Made by a program: the position numbers and the translations under genes. Below the pieces are notes generated by a model, which saw only the letters and a program-made list of their open reading frames with translations, searched no databases and had not been told where the DNA came from. This document shows positions 11,184 through 23,709 of a stretch of 64,000 nucleotides of DNA, in pieces. Source of the DNA: Pempheris klunzingeri. Lineage: Eukaryota > Chordata > Actinopteri > Acropomatiformes > Pempheridae. How positions within the stretch are numbered: position 1 is the first letter of the stretch; each line of letters opens with the position of its first letter. Where the stretch lies: the NCBI RefSeq assembly GCF_042242105.1, contig NC_092012.1, positions 27,267,978 to 27,331,977 on the forward strand, written 5' to 3'.

Positions 11184-11894
11184 CTACTGTGGCTTTTTTG
11201 AGCAAAGTTTTGCTCAAAAGCAATGGGCTATCTACTAAGTCAACCTCTTTTTCAATTTGATATTTAATCTGTCCTATCATAGCTGGAATTTTCACCTGCT
11301 TTGAAGAATAAACAACTCTTCCATTGCCAACTGTAAATGATCTTACACTCTTTATGTCCTCCACTTTCAGTAACTCGCTCTGTTAGTCCATTGACGTAAT
11401 GATCATGCCACTTTTGCCCACACAATCTTCTAGTGCTAGCTGTGTCACTTACAGCTGATCCCTAAGACTCCACCAAGACCTTACAGCAGAAATGATGAGA
11501 AACTGCAATGCGCATTTGGTAATCAGCAGCTCTGAGTTACCATGGTTGATTACTCACCCCTCAGGCCTTTAAGGGTTCATCCTATGCAGTTCATTTGAGT
11601 TTTGAAGAGAAATGAATGATGAAGTGTCATGACAGCAGACACCAACAAGGGCTTGTGAAATGACTAATGAAACACAGATTTGAAAAATCTGGTGATCATA
11701 GGCTTAATTGTGTGATCTTGTTTGGCAAAGGCTTAAATGTAATGGATGTTCATGTATATGTAAACGTCCCGCACTCAAGCTTTAAGAGAGCTTCATGAAG
11801 CTCAAAGAGCCACATTAGTGAGACACTATCACTGCATTACATTCTAACAGTCAAGCCTGGGCTAAAATCTGCATCTGTGTGTATGTGTGCATAG
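11184..11894. other. Intronic or upstream sequence before the first pkp3 exon in the window
   Basis: About 710 bases of single-copy-looking DNA between the LINE poly(A) tail and the first recognisable plakophilin exon. No further coding segment of the plakophilin family is visible. The final 50 bases lead into a splice acceptor at 11893-11894. Confidence 0.5.
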
Positions 11895-12003
11895 GAACTT
11901 GAGCTCTGTGAATGAGAGGACAAGGCAGAAGATGAGAGACATGAAAGGCCTGGTGGACTCGCTGGTGTCCTACATTCAACAAGAGGAGAGGGCAGATGAC
12001 AAG
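11895..12003 (+). CDS. pkp3: Plakophilin-3-like, in-window exon 1 (armadillo repeat)
   Basis: The exon is bounded by a GTGTGCATAG acceptor and an AAG|GTAAAT donor. It begins with the last base of a split codon and encodes NLSSVNERTRQKMRDMKG followed by a helix ending in ADDK. NLSS with RQKMR then a GLVDSL helix is a signature of the plakophilin/p120-catenin armadillo domain. It joins in frame to the exon at 15610. Because plakophilins have several hundred residues before this point, the gene must begin upstream of this exon. Confidence 0.9.
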
Positions 12004-13063
12004 GTAAATATGACCTACACTGTGTACTGCCTGTGACATTTTTATACACTGCAGATAAATGTCTGATTTGAAAAGTATATGGTATATGGCCTCTTAATCC
12101 TGGGGTCCTGGATTTTTGGTAGCTGTGAATGGTGGTTGAGGTCTGGTATGTGGCATGTCTCCAATGAGGTGTTGAATATGTCTGTTAACACCAGAGACAG
12201 CTGATTAGCACAGTGCTTCAATGTGGATGCAAAGAAGGAGTCTGGTGTGGCTGCTTCTGCCTTTTGAAAAGCCTGTTAACGTCCCTCTCCAGGATGGAGG
12301 GGTCTCTGATTTGGGCAACTGTGGAGAGCCCCTGCTGTGTTGGGAGAGGTGTATACATAACGGTGTATATTGTAGTGCAGTTTGTTTATTTTGCTGCAGT
12401 AATGGTGTTATTCTATTCTTTTTAAAGGTACTAAAGAGGTCTTAATAGTGATTAAATTTGTACTTGTGCAGATAAGATCTGTGATAAGGTCATGTATCAT
12501 AATACTTCATTATTGCTGGTTCCATAGTGCATTATAATTCTCATAGTTGTAATGTATTATAATAATTTTAAATTGCATTAAAAGCCAATCCCAGCTGACA
12601 TTAGGCTGTGGGAGGAAGCCAGACTCTCTGGAGAAAACCCGCACAAGCATGGGGAGAACATGCAAACTCCACACAGAAAGGCCCCATTTCAAACCACAAA
12701 CCTGCCGGCCAGCGGATTCAAACCTGGATTCTTGCTGTGAGGCAACAGTGATAACCACTGCATGATGGAACATGCAGTTTAATTGTTGGCTACAGTTTGA
12801 TTATTATGCATACTCAGATTATGAGTATGTATAATATGCTTCTATCTGACATTTTCCATTAGATACTATTCATTTAAATCAATAATGTATGTTTTCCATA
12901 ATAGGTCTTGTGAAAAAACAAAAACATGCATTGCTAGCCGGGCCGCTTCTTACTGTCCATTACATGTTACACTCCTGCCATTTTCAAATTATGAATATAG
13001 GAACCGTTTCTTCTTGAGGTGAAGTTTGACCAACTTTTATTTTTCAAATCTAAAACAAACATA
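12004..13063. other. pkp3 intron with an old teleost repeat fragment
   Basis: Intron sequence after the first in-window pkp3 exon. Apart from the repeat fragment at about 12580-12775, nothing is recognised. The Tc1 element begins at 13064. Confidence 0.6.
12580..12775 (+). repeat. Fragment of a teleost dispersed repeat
   Basis: It shares with 51200-51380 the ordered landmarks GTGGGAGGAAG, GGGGAGAACATGCAAACTCCACACAGAAA and TTGCTGTGAGGCAACAGTG...TAACCACTGC. This is a widespread teleost interspersed sequence. The copy here is shorter and more diverged. Its class is not determined from the sequence. Confidence 0.8.
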
Positions 13064-14628
13064 CAGTGGTGTGAAAAAGTATTTGCCCCCTTACAGATTA
13101 CTTCTGTTTTTGCTTTATTGTCACACTTACATGTTTCAGATCATCAAACAAATTTTAATATCACACAAAGATAACCTGAGTAAATACAAAAAGCAGTTTT
13201 TAAATGATGAAAAAAGCTATTCAAACCAACCTGGCCCTATCTGAAAAAGTAATTGCCCCCCCTTGTTAAATCATGAATTAACTGTGATTAACCACATGTT
13301 TGAAAGCTGAGTTCAATTTCACTAGCCACACCCAGGCCTGATTACTGCCAGAGCTATAGAATCAAGAAATCACTTAAATAGACAATATGAAGTAGGCTAA
13401 AAGATCTCAAAATGCAACACATCATGCCCCTATCTAAAGCAATTCAAGAACAGACAAGAAACATAGCCATTGACATCTATCAGTCTGGAAAGGGTTACAA
13501 AGCCATTTCTAAGGCTTTGGGACTCCAGCGAACAACAGTGAGAGCCATTATCCACGAATGGAGATAACATGGAACAGTGGTGAACCTTCCCAGGGGTGGC
13601 CGGCCTACCAAAATGACTCCAAGAGTGCATCGACGACTCATCCAGGAGGTCACAAAAGAACCCCGAACAACATCTAAAGCACTGCAGGCCTCACTTGTCT
13701 CAGTTAAGGTCAGTGTTCATGATTCAACAATAAGAAAGACACTGGGCAAAAATGGCCTCCATGGGAGAGTTCCAAGGCGAAAACCACTGCTGACCAAAAA
13801 GAACACAAAAGCACATCTCACATTTGCCAAAAAACATCTTGATGATCCCCCACACTTTTGGGAAAATATTCTGTGGACTGACCGGACAAAAGTGGAACTT
13901 TTTGGAAGGTGTGCGTCCCGTTACATCTGGCGTAAAACTAACAGCATTTCGGTAGTGGGATGGTCTGGGGCTGCTTTGCTGCTTCAGGACCTGGACAACT
14001 TGCTGTAATTGATGGAACCATGAATTCTGCCCTCTACCAGAAAATCCTGGAGAAGGAGAATGTCAGGCCATCAGTTCGTGACCTTAAGCTCAAGCGCACT
14101 TGGGTTATGCAGCAGGACAATGACCCGAAGCACACCAGCAAGTCCACCTCCGAATAGTTCAAAAAAAACAAAATGAAGGTTTTGGAGTGACCTAGTCAAA
14201 GTCCGGACTTAAATCCGATTGAGATGCTGTGGCATTACCTTAAACAGGCCATTCATGCTCGAAAACCCTCCAATGTGGCTGAATTAAGACAATTCTGCAA
14301 AGAAGAGTGGGCCAAAATTACCCCACAGCGATGTGAAAGACTCATTGCCAGTTACTGCAAACGCTTGATTGCAGTTGTTGCCACTAAGGGTGGCACAACC
14401 AGTTATTAGGTTTAGGGGGCAATTACTTTTTCACATAGGGCCAGGTTGGTTTGGATAGCTTTTGTCCCTTAATAAATAAAATCATCATTTAAAAACTGCT
14501 TTTTGTATTTACTCAGGTTATCTTTGTGTGATATTAAAATTTGTTTGATGATCTGAAACATGTAAGTGTGACAAAAAAGCAAAAACAGAAGAAATCTGTA
14601 AGGGGGCAAATACTTTTTCACAACACTG
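13064..14628 (+). mobile_element. Tc1-like DNA transposon A (inactive)
   Basis: A 1,565 bp element flanked by TA dinucleotides (13062-13063 and 14629-14630). Long terminal inverted repeats of about 200 bp begin CAGTGGTGTGAAAAAGTATTTGCCCCC and end with its complement with a mismatch or two. Each carries an inner copy of the GGGGGCAATTACTTTTTCA motif, the IR/DR arrangement of Tc1 elements such as Sleeping Beauty. The interior carries a broken transposase. The element lies in a pkp3 intron in the same orientation. Confidence 0.95.
13412..14409 (+). pseudogene. Tc1 transposase pseudogene
   Basis: This encodes a Tc1-family DDE transposase that would cut and paste its own element. The N-terminal paired-like DNA-binding part (from ATG at 13412) ends at an in-frame TAA near 13565. 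Coding then resumes in the same frame with a GRPTKMTPR basic linker, the HTH region and the first catalytic Asp in LWTDRTKVELFG. A frame change near 13950 leads to WGCFAASG and the second Asp in QQDNDPKHTSKS, followed by a TAG near 14155. The third acidic residue (E in NPIEMLWHYLK) lies in the last fragment. All three catalytic residues are recognisable, but the stops and shifts make it dead. Confidence 0.92.
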
Positions 14629-15609
14629 TATACCTGAATCAGAATTGTCTACTTAATTGAAATCTTTGCAGTAGTTTTCCTATATTTCTTAAGTGTGATA
14701 TTTAGAGTAGGTTCCCAAAATGGATGGAAGTGAATGAGGAGACACCTGAGAGAGGTGGTGTTGTCATGCAATGTATTATATCTGAAATTATGCAGTTATA
14801 AAGTATTATGATACTTTGCCATATAAGCTATATACTGTTATGTTGTTACAGTACATTACTATTATATACTGTGTTATATAAATGCATTTTAAGTATGGTT
14901 ATAATGAGAGCTGTCAGTTGAATAAAACTCTAACTAATTAATCACATAATTTGCTAAAGTCAAATACTGTTGTTTAATAGCATCTTTTTCACTTTGAATG
15001 CAGGTTCTCTGTTGTAAAATCCATTCATCATTGGCACTATTGATGTGTTTTGTTATTATACAGATGTTGTAATATGCAGTGGACAAGTATGTTTTTGCAA
15101 ATGTTACACTGTAAAAAGCAATGGATTTGTTTACAACACTTTGTGAGGCGAAAGGTTTAATAAGCAGCAATTTTGGTGTTAATTTTTGCTTTCATGGTGT
15201 CAGAAGTGATGCTGATTGTTGTTCATCATGATGCCAGAAGAATAAAAAGAAGAATAACAGAAATAGTATGAGCTGGTGTCAGGAAAATAAATTGAAATAT
15301 TGGGAATAATACACAACAAAACAACACATTGGTATTTCTGTGAATTGTCTATTTATTACCAAAGTAATAAATATGGTATTACAGTTAAAATGGAAATAAT
15401 TGCCTGTCGATTTAAGTGGTGCTCCTTAATTTTGTGCTGGCACATTACATTTTCAGTAGTGAGCACCAATGGTACTAATGGACAAATTTTGTCTGGAGTC
15501 CTGTAGCACCAACATTTTAGTTATTTAGTTATTACTGGTTTCAATACAAATTGTCCACTTTATCCTCTCATCACACCCCCATTTGTCTCCTCTCTGTCTT
15601 TATGTTTAG
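14629..15609. other. pkp3 intron, no gene seen
   Basis: AT-rich intron sequence between the Tc1 element and the next pkp3 exon. No coding or repeat family is recognised beyond the TA target-site copy at its left edge. Confidence 0.6.
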
Positions 15610-15774
15610 GGTTTGGAAAATGCTTTGTGTGTTATGAGAAATCTGTCCTACCAGCTGTACATGGAGCTTCCTCCCTCAGTCCAACTCCGTCTTGGGGGCC
15701 AAACGAAAGCCTCTGCGTCCAGGGACAGCGAGACAATTGGCTGCTTTGCTATGTATGGCAAAAAAAAACGAGAG
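15610..15774 (+). CDS. pkp3: Plakophilin-3-like, in-window exon 2
   Basis: A 165 bp exon with an acceptor TATGTTTAG and a donor GAG|GTAAAA. It encodes 55 complete codons, GLENALCVMRNLSYQL and onward, through a GGQTKASASR insert and an IGCF segment to KKKRE. The ENALCVMRNLSYQLY helix is the conserved plakophilin armadillo helix, and the loop with GCF separates repeats in plakophilins 1-3. It joins in phase 0 to the exon at 16581. Confidence 0.93.
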
Positions 15775-16580
15775 GTAAAATTCATCACACTCAGAATATT
15801 ACACACCTGTCATCATTTATTGAATCCTTTGCCCTGAAACTGCACATCCAGCAAAATGCTAAATTTCACCATATTCACACATCCTTAAAAGCTACACTGA
15901 TCATTAGTTTCATAATAACACTGACAATTGACTGTACCGTAAGAGAGGTCACGTGAATGACAAACAAAACCTTTTCTCGAAGGACAAGTATGAGCTTGAA
16001 AATGAGCAGAATATGGGACCTTTAATGTTCAAACGTTCTTTTTCTCATACTGGAAATGTTTTCTGCAGCCCTTTCAGCCTCTCCCAGAAATGCTCCATTT
16101 TTGGTCCTGTCTCTTCAAGCCCCCCCCCCTCCCAAAAAGCCCCCCCCCCCCCATTTGCGTACTAGTGTCTGCTGAGCCAGCTAACTTCTGTTTAGCCCTT
16201 CACTAACTCTAATAGTGATAGAATCATTGAATTGTGCTTCTAGATTTTCCAAATGGTATCCGACCGAATGGATCAAATTCTGTGCCCATGAATCATTTCA
16301 GTAGGGTTGTGTCAAAAAAATGCATCCGCTGATTTACAGACGTCTCTTTCATAATGTAAGTCCATGGAAAATAGTCTTTTTGGGCCCAATGGGAACACAA
16401 CACTGTTGTTGTAATTACACAGTTAGCCCACTATGTAAAAATGGCTTCAAAGCCTGGCACACTTCTTAGGGGCTCAGAGCAGGCACAGCCTACTGTGTTT
16501 CATCAACTCCAGTGCAGCCTTTAGCTGCATGTTACTATACAATGAATAAAAATGTTCTTTCTCTGTCACCTCTTTTACAG
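15775..16580. other. pkp3 intron
   Basis: About 800 bases with two poly-C tracts near 16119-16152. No repeat family or exon is recognised. Confidence 0.6.
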
Positions 16581-16763
16581 CAGTATAAACAGAATCTGTC
16601 CATACTGTCTGAGGTGTCCCGTCAGCCCAAGGGGGCTGAGTGGCTGTGGCACCCAAAGGTGGTGGTGCTATACAAGCTTGTTCTGCAGAACAGCGACAGT
16701 AACTCCACCAGCCGCGAAGCTGCCATAGGAGCCCTACAAAATATCACTGCAGGAGAGGCCAGG
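16581..16763 (+). CDS. pkp3: Plakophilin-3-like, in-window exon 3
   Basis: A 183 bp exon (61 codons) between CTTTTACAG and AGG|GTAGGA. The peptide has the PKGAEWLWHPKVVVLY segment, an EAAIGALQNITAG helix and the end of an armadillo repeat. PKG-x-EWLW and GALQNITAG are characteristic of plakophilins; their spacing and neighbouring residues fit plakophilin-3 better than plakophilin-1 or -2 as I recall these families. Phase 0 at the 5' end and continuous frame with both neighbours support the model. Confidence 0.93.
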
Positions 16764-16894
16764 GTAGGATCTACAGCTATGTGTATTCATATCCCAAAAT
16801 GAACCATGTAATTTGTTTTTTGGTTGCATTCAAAGTGAATTGTTCACACGCTCAGCAGTGCAGAAGTCATGTGATTTCTGCTCCTCTCTGCCAG

Positions 16895-17048
16895 TGGTCA
16901 TCAGTGCTGAGCGGTGTTGTGATGGAGCAGGAGAGGATGCTGCCCATCCTGCTTGATCTGTTTGACACCAGCAGTGACATGGAGCTCAGACCTCTGACTG
17001 GCCTGCTAAGAAATTTGGCCAGGCATTCCTCCAACAAAGACCACATGG
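16895..17048 (+). CDS. pkp3: Plakophilin-3-like, in-window exon 4
   Basis: A 154 bp exon with acceptor CTCTGCCAG and donor ATGG|GTAAGA. It encodes WSSVLSGVVMEQERMLPIL, then LRPLTGLLRNLARHSSNKD and HM. The EQERMLP helix and the LTGLLRNLAR motif match the penultimate armadillo repeat of plakophilin-3. It ends with one base of a split Gly/Ala codon completed by the exon at 18719. Confidence 0.93.
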
Positions 17049-18718
17049 GTAAGACGCAAACTACGATTGCTGTTGATGATGCTGTTGTCTTGATTGGGCT
17101 GGAAAATCTGTATAACATATTTAAAGTCAGTCTTTTGCTTTGAAATTCATGCACATCTCCTTAGAGTTTGTTCTGACCTGTGTACTTATTTGGTCAAAAT
17201 CGTAATTACCAAAAAGAAAGAATGAACGTTTTATCTTTCTGCATCAATAGAGCCCTTTGCATTAGTGCACTGCAAAGGGATGTCAAGGGAGTACTACATG
17301 GATGGTTTCCATGACATGAGTGTGTAGGAGCTGCTGCTAACTCAGCAGATGAATTTAGATTAGCACTGATTCCCACTTGACGGTACTTAAAGTTAGCCAG
17401 TTAGGCTAACTAGCTTCCTCTTCTGTGTGGAAGACAAACTTCATAGCATGTTGTTACAGGACAGGTGGCTGTTTCAAGATTCAAGATAGAAGTTTCAAGA
17501 TGTTTATTGCCACTCAAGTTGTGCCAGTGCACACGTGAAATTCTTTGGCTGGGATAGATTCAGGATAGATACATTGAAATAGCTCAACACAACTACTACC
17601 ACAGGTGGTTTCTCCAAATTCAGCACAATATGCCACTTTCAATGACTACTGCAGTCTCAAGACTATTCAACCCCTTCTTGACAAGAATCTTTAGTACTCA
17701 GAGAGCACCTTTTGCTGTTATGACCTGCTGTAAATGTGATGTATAGCCCAACACCAGGTTCTGCCAGTGTTTGTGAAGAATTTTAGCCCATTCCTCATTG
17801 GCTATATCCTCCAGCTCTCTAATATTCTTGGGTTCGCTCGCTGCAACCACCGTCTTCAAATCCCATCAGAGATTTTTTATGGGATTCAAGTCAGGTGACT
17901 GTGACGGCTACTCTAGTATCTTCCAGGACTTTTTCTGAAGCCAAGCCCAGGTGGACTTTGAAATATGCTTGCGATCATTGTCCTGTTGGAAGGTCCAGTG
18001 ATGCCCAAGCTTCAGCTTCCTCGCAGACAGCATGATGTTTTTTCCTAGGATTTCCTGATACTTGATTGAATCCATTTTTCCCACAGCCACAGCCTTGCTT
18101 CACTGTAGGCAGGCTGTTTTATGCCTCATTCTACATCTGGGGGAGCTCACATCCAGCAATGTGCTGGTTCGTGTGCACCATCCTTCCCAATGCCTTGCAG
18201 TTCATGTTAGTGCAGCTGCCATACCAGGTGGTGAGGCAGCCTGTCAGCTCTATGGTGCCCCGGTAGTACCTGAGGCCATACAGGCACTGTTGGGCCTTTT
18301 CAATGACAGCTTAGGTGTGGTTAACCCAGGTCCCAGTTGTTTTGGTATTGACACTAAAACTCAGTTAGTATATTGGCATGGTATTGAAATCAGCTAACTG
18401 CAATGAAGTTAATGAAGTTAAGTGTTTTTGTTAAGGAGTGTTTCATAATCATAATTTATTTATTATGACATTGGTATCATTTCATCATTAATTTGCTGTT
18501 TTGTCACACCAACCTCACTCCACCTTTTCAATTTGACTCTTAGATTAAGTGGAAAATTGATTTCATAGTTTTTTTCCAAGATAAGTATAATATTGTTATA
18601 TCGGTTTATATAAGCCTTTGATGATCTGAAACACCAAACTGACAGGAGGCTGAAATGCCTGAAAGGTAACGGCATATGTCTAAAAACAGAGAACCACCTT
18701 CACTCTTCGTCCTTGCAG
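17049..18718. other. pkp3 intron containing a Tc1 remnant
   Basis: A 1.67 kb intron. A short repeat-like block (TTCAAGATTCAAGATAGAAG at about 17474, followed by a TTTATTGCCACTCAAGTTGTG segment) precedes the reverse-oriented Tc1 remnant at 17640-18090. The open stretch at 18062-18397 on + has no family resemblance and I do not call it a gene. Confidence 0.6.
17640..18090 (-). pseudogene. Degenerate Tc1-like transposase remnant
   Basis: On the minus strand, KYQEILGKNIMLSARKLKLG followed by WTFQQDNDRKHISKSTWAW is the region around the second catalytic Asp of Tc1 transposases. The sequence downstream on the minus strand (to about 17640) contains further degraded Tc1 C-terminal coding. No terminal repeats were found. 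It is an old fossil inside a pkp3 intron, antisense to the gene. Confidence 0.85.
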
Positions 18719-18914
18719 CTAAGAACATAGTGAACATTCTGGTGTCCAAGCTGCCCAGTGACGGCCTTCAGAAAACTCCATCCAGCGAGGTAGTGGTCAA
18801 TATTTGTGGAGCCCTCAACCACCTGGTCACCCGTAGTTCCATGGCTGCCTGTGACATCTCATACTTCAACGGCCTGCCAAAGCTGATGGGCATCAAGACA
18901 TCCCATGATAACAG
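18719..18914 (+). CDS. pkp3: Plakophilin-3-like, in-window exon 5
   Basis: A 196 bp exon with acceptor TCCTTGCAG and donor AACAG|GTATGA. It completes a split codon and encodes AKNIVNILVSKLPSDGLQ, SSEVVVNICGALNHLVTRSS and a YFNGLPKLMGIK segment. These are the last armadillo helices in plakophilin-3, where a YFDGL-x-KL-x-x-IK equivalent is conserved. It ends with two bases of a Ser codon finished at 19241. Confidence 0.93.
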
Positions 18915-19240
18915 GTATGAGTTCTACTGACCTCTGCTGTAACACTCAAATATTAGTGTAGTAAAGTAAAAAGTAGAGTTGCTAACCAGTAGTGTTAAAT
19001 CTATGACAAATATCGCAACAAAAACCTTTTTATCATTCTTCTTCAAAGCTGAGCCCTATCAGTCATGTTTCCTGTTACGACTCCACAAAGACTGCCCTCC
19101 CATCTGGCCACTCAAAAATATAGCGTTCAGGTCATTTTAGAGTGTTTATTACTCGGTTTCTCCCCTCTGCTTATGGTGTGGTATTTCCTCCTTATTGGTC
19201 CTCCTCCTTTCTAACGACCTGTTACTGTTTCTTGTTTTAG
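18915..19240. other. pkp3 intron
   Basis: A 326 bp intron with a pyrimidine-rich 3' end (TTTCTTGTTTTAG). Nothing else is seen in it. Confidence 0.8.
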
Positions 19241-19328
19241 TTCTGGGAGTCTAAAAGCTGCCAGAGCTGCCTCAACTGTCCTCTACAACATGTTCCAGTA
19301 CAACAAACTGCACAAAGACTTCAAACTG
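19241..19328 (+). CDS. pkp3: Plakophilin-3-like, in-window exon 6
   Basis: An 88 bp exon with acceptor TTGTTTTAG and donor CTG|GTGAGA. It encodes SGSLKAARAASTVLYNMFQ and YNKLHKDFKL, the final armadillo helix and the QYNKLH motif that ends the plakophilin-3 repeat domain. The frame is in phase 0 at the donor, which fits the tiny last exon at 32747. Confidence 0.93.
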
Positions 19329-21615
19329 GTGAGACCCACCATCCAAATGTTGTATACGTAGCTGATGATACGAGAGGCACATGGCTAAACAGCAACAAGG
19401 AGGGCTTGAAATCTTAGTTCAGGCCCAAAAACAGAGAGAATAATTAGGGCTGCAACTATCTTATGTTTTGTTCTTGATTAATGGGCGAATTTTGTTAATC
19501 AATTGTGTAATCCATAAAATGTTAGTTAATAGTGCTATTCATAATTTCCCAGAGCCCAAAGTGACATCTTCTACTTGTTTTGTCAGTCAGTCCACAACCC
19601 AAAGACATAAAACAGAGAAAAGCAGCAAGTCCCACCTTTCTGACCTCCCTTGGTTTTGTAGACCTGTGTATAGCTCAGACTAAAACCTTAATTTACTCAA
19701 ATTGAATGCTAGTACAGCTTTTACTCACGCTACACCTCTATCTGAATTCTAGTTTTGTCCTAAGAACTTTGATAACCATACAAAATACATATAGTACAGA
19801 CAGCACAAATGTTGTTATTTATAGAGCTTGTACAATTTGGTGATGTTAAATCAACCTTTAAATCACACATTGTAGGGTATAAATAATTGTCTTGGATGAT
19901 GGCTGATGTGTAAAATTATTATTTTTACTTAAGGACAAACTCAATCAACTCCAGTACTCCAGTAACTCCAGACAGTGAAAATACATTCAAGCAACAAGCA
20001 AAAATGAATTTGCTCTGTTAGTATGGTATTTTTAGTTGTTAAGTAGAGTTAAGAGTTGTGAAGCTAAAATGCAGAATGTGTGGGTGTTGGCTTATATTAT
20101 GCTAAACTCACCAGATAGTTTTGTGGTTAAATCAGCAGACATCTGTTTTTTATTGACCTCCACTCCTCTCTTACCACTCCTCCTTCACTCTCTTCTGAAA
20201 GTCTGCATCTTGTTAGCCTCTGACCATACCTTATCTGGAGGTATGTAGCTCTGCAAACGCAAAGATTTTCTCTGTAGCTGATAGCAGTTAGATTGGAGAG
20301 TTACTAAAGTCCCTCTCTTTGGGAGGATTGGGATGGCTCTCAGTCTGCCATGTAACAAATCAGTAGTGATGCAGTTTAAGTATCATTTCTGCTAAAAAAC
20401 ACTCAGTATCAGCAACATTCAGAGGCAGAAGTTATAAATTCAATTCAAAAACTCATACAAAAGTCCGAAATGAAAACAGCAACAGAAACATGCTGCAAAT
20501 GAAAAAGCATGCCACAGGAAGTCAAAACACTTGCGTTAACAACACACGTGCTAAACCAATGCAGCAGAAAAATGCTGCACACAGCTGAAATGCTCCAGGC
20601 ATCTCAGGGGAGTTCTAAGTGGAACAGCATGATTTCTGACCTTTTGCCTATTTACTCCACTTTTCACACTTGGTTTTAAATTAGTTTCTGAAACTGCAGC
20701 ATATTTCTCCTAGTGGAAAGATGTTAGGCCTTTGTACTATGTTAGCCCTCATCTGTACGTAAGCTTCCACAGTGTGACATACTTTGAGTGAAACAGAACT
20801 AGTACACCAGAAGAAGTAGAAACAGGCAATAATTACAAGAGGGGTTTAAAGCTGGGGTAGGTGGTTCATTTAGTGTCATTACACAAAAAAATTCATACCA
20901 ACTTTTCAGCTTTGTAATTCAAGGTCTGAGAGAAAACTAGACTTCTGCACTACCTCTTTGCTCCGTTTTCAGGCTTTAGTCTAGTCCATGACAGAAGACT
21001 CTGGCCTATCACGTGTCCCATAAACATTTTCTTTGCCTTGACCCAGTGATGACCTGGGGAAGCTTCTGTGTGCAGAGGCTAATTAAGGACAATTCCTTCA
21101 CAGATCTCCCCTTTTTGATCATGAGATCCACAATCCATGTATATTGATTAATTACAAAAACTCAACAAATTAAGTAAACATCAAAACAAATCATTCATAT
21201 ACCAATAATCTATAATAAGCAGTATTTGGGAGAACTGGGGACTGGGATCAACAGTGTTAAAATATTTCTTCCTGTAAAATGATCAATGTGTAGATTAATT
21301 AATGAGAACATTTGAGTATTTAAGGGCTTTCATTAATGATCTTGAATTATTTGAACATTACTCACTATGTAACCTTAAATTTTTAGGGTAATGAACTTCT
21401 GATGTTCTTATTCAAATGTACCAAATAGAAAATAAGCTGGGTTCTGACCTGTAAATGTAAACAGAAGGAATCTTTAGCAGTTAAGTGCATCAGAATGTTT
21501 AGAAATGCCTTGGACTACAAACACAGCACATCCCTGAAATGTCTTTACATAGATTAATCCCTCGTTCAATCATTGATAATCAACATAATCATAGTCATTA
21601 GCAACATTCATAGGG

Positions 21616-21618
<3 letters not shown>

Positions 21619-21662
<44 letters not shown>
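21619..21662. repeat. (AT)n microsatellite
   Basis: About 22 uninterrupted TA dinucleotides, followed by a looser TATAGTATA-rich tract to about 21810. Confidence 0.97.
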
Positions 21663-21667
<5 letters not shown>

Positions 21668-22746
21668 AAACAAGAATCATCAAATACCTACAATTATATT
21701 GCATCAGTTTATAAAACACACTACAAAAATATATAGTATACAGTATATAGTATATATAATATAGTATAAATAGTATAAATACTATATATAGTATAATATA
21801 GTATAAATAACCCAAAAGGAGCAGTAAGGGAGGTTCCTGTGTGTCTGTGATGGCAAGGAAGGTTATGGGAGGGAAGGTTAAAGTGTATGGGACTGACTGT
21901 TTGAAAAAAACAACAACAAAAAAAAAAATACAACTCCAAAGCAAAACGGGGCAGTGCTAGATGCAGCCAGTACTGGTGCTGCTTTAAGCAAAATTTGAAC
22001 ATCTCCAAAAGTGATATGATGAATAGACGGTGCCTTTCCAGTCATTTCAATCACTACATTTACTACGCACTACATTTACACACTGATGGAAGGCTTTGCA
22101 TCAGGAGCAATCTTGACTTCAGTGTCTTGCCTAAGAACATGTGCTCAGTGGTTTGAAACACTATTTCATCAGGAAGCTCTAAACATAAACTCTCAGAAAT
22201 GCAGCAAAACACAGAAATCAAGGTACATAAAGCATCTCTATTAAAGAATGAAAAAAATAACAGCTGAATAGTATGAGTTTTGATGTATATTCATAAGGAG
22301 ACCATGAACTCAATTAATTATTATGGAACATTCAAGGATTCTAAAAAAATAAATCTTATCATATCATATCAATATACATAGAATATAAAATACATATAAA
22401 ATATAAATATGTCATCTTCGATGACCTGGAGAGTCTTTCTGTCAAAGGTCCTCAATCAGGACAGATGCTGGGGTAAGGAGAAGTATGTCTATATAACACA
22501 CCTTGCTATCTCAGCAACCTCTCAGCTGTCATAGGTGAAATGCAGGACAGCCAAGATAAGCCTGTAGAAAACATAGATTGTGCCATCCACAAACTGTACA
22601 TTTGTGAATAAACCCAGAAGTAGAGACAACATGTAAGAAATGTGTAAAACCCAACTGCCATTGACAGGACAGACTATTCAACTACAACCAATTCTAGTTC
22701 CCACTTGATTAGGGTACACCAAACTAAAACTAATGCTGTCGTATAG

Positions 22747-22925
22747 GGGAAGCTGTGGCTCAGAGGTAGAGTGGGTCATCCCTCAATGGGAAGGTCGGTG
22801 GTTTGATCCCTGGCTCCTATGAGTCAGCATCCTCCTGTTTGAATTATGTGTGAATGAGGATGTAAAAAGTGCTTTGAGTAGTCGAAATGACTATAAAGGC
22901 ACTATACAAATATTTACCATTTATA
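22747..22925 (+). repeat. tRNA-derived SINE, copy 1
   Basis: GGAAGCTGTGGCTCAGAGGTAGAG resembles a pol III A box region and GGTGGTTTGATCCC fits a B box. The body ends with AAGGCACTATACAAAT. Related copies with the same order lie near 56230-56480 and 62445-62745. The family is a common teleost SINE type. Confidence 0.8.
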
Positions 22926-23709
22926 CAACAGCCCTGTAATACATTATATCTTCATGAGGGTAACAATGCTTTTTGTGATTTGTATAACGCCCTCTTCATC
23001 TGTTTATACTCTTTATTTTGAAAATGGCTGTGTTGCACCTTTATAAAGTAACAGCACGAGCAATTCTTGGCACAGTGTGGGACATTTTACCACAGGAATG
23101 TGTTTTGGCTGGAGTGCACTAGAACCAAAACAATTAGTACCAACCAACATCACTGAAGATTGGACCACTAATATTTTTCAGCTACACATGTTATACCTAT
23201 TTCCAGTTCTGTGTTCAGGGATGTTCTGAACCTGGTTCACCATGCTTTACCACTTGGTCTTCATCACATGTGGATCTCCATTAGGAGTGGAGGCTGCCCT
23301 CCACAGCTTCGGGTCCTCTAAACCTAAGTCCAAGCTCACACAGTAGTGGCTTCATTATCCTGAACTCTATCATATCAATAGGAATAATATTCTCCAGTTT
23401 AAAATGAGCACTGTACATGACCACATTTTTGTTACAGAGACATCAGTGAGGTCCCGTCTCTTCATCTGCACAACATGCACCAGACACAGAAACAGAAAAA
23501 CTTTTTTTGTTCAGAAAACTGTGGACTTGATGTCCTGACAGGTGGCAGTCCTGACAGTTTTGTGTAACCTGTACAGGTTACCATGATGTAAAATTCGGCA
23601 TGATGTAAAATGGTGACCTACAACGTAAGATGACTGAAAAAAAACAAGGCAGAGTCATGGACAAGGACTCTCAATATCACCCAATGTTGAAAAAGTAGTG
23701 TTTTTTTTA

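Noticed and set aside
18062..18397. 111-codon open stretch on + inside a pkp3 intron
   Set aside because: No family resemblance, overlaps the reverse-strand Tc1 remnant and has no splice signals linking it to pkp3 in frame.
21618..22008. Minus-strand open frames of 95-108 codons
   Set aside because: They are Ile/Tyr-rich translations of an AT microsatellite and adjacent AT-rich DNA.
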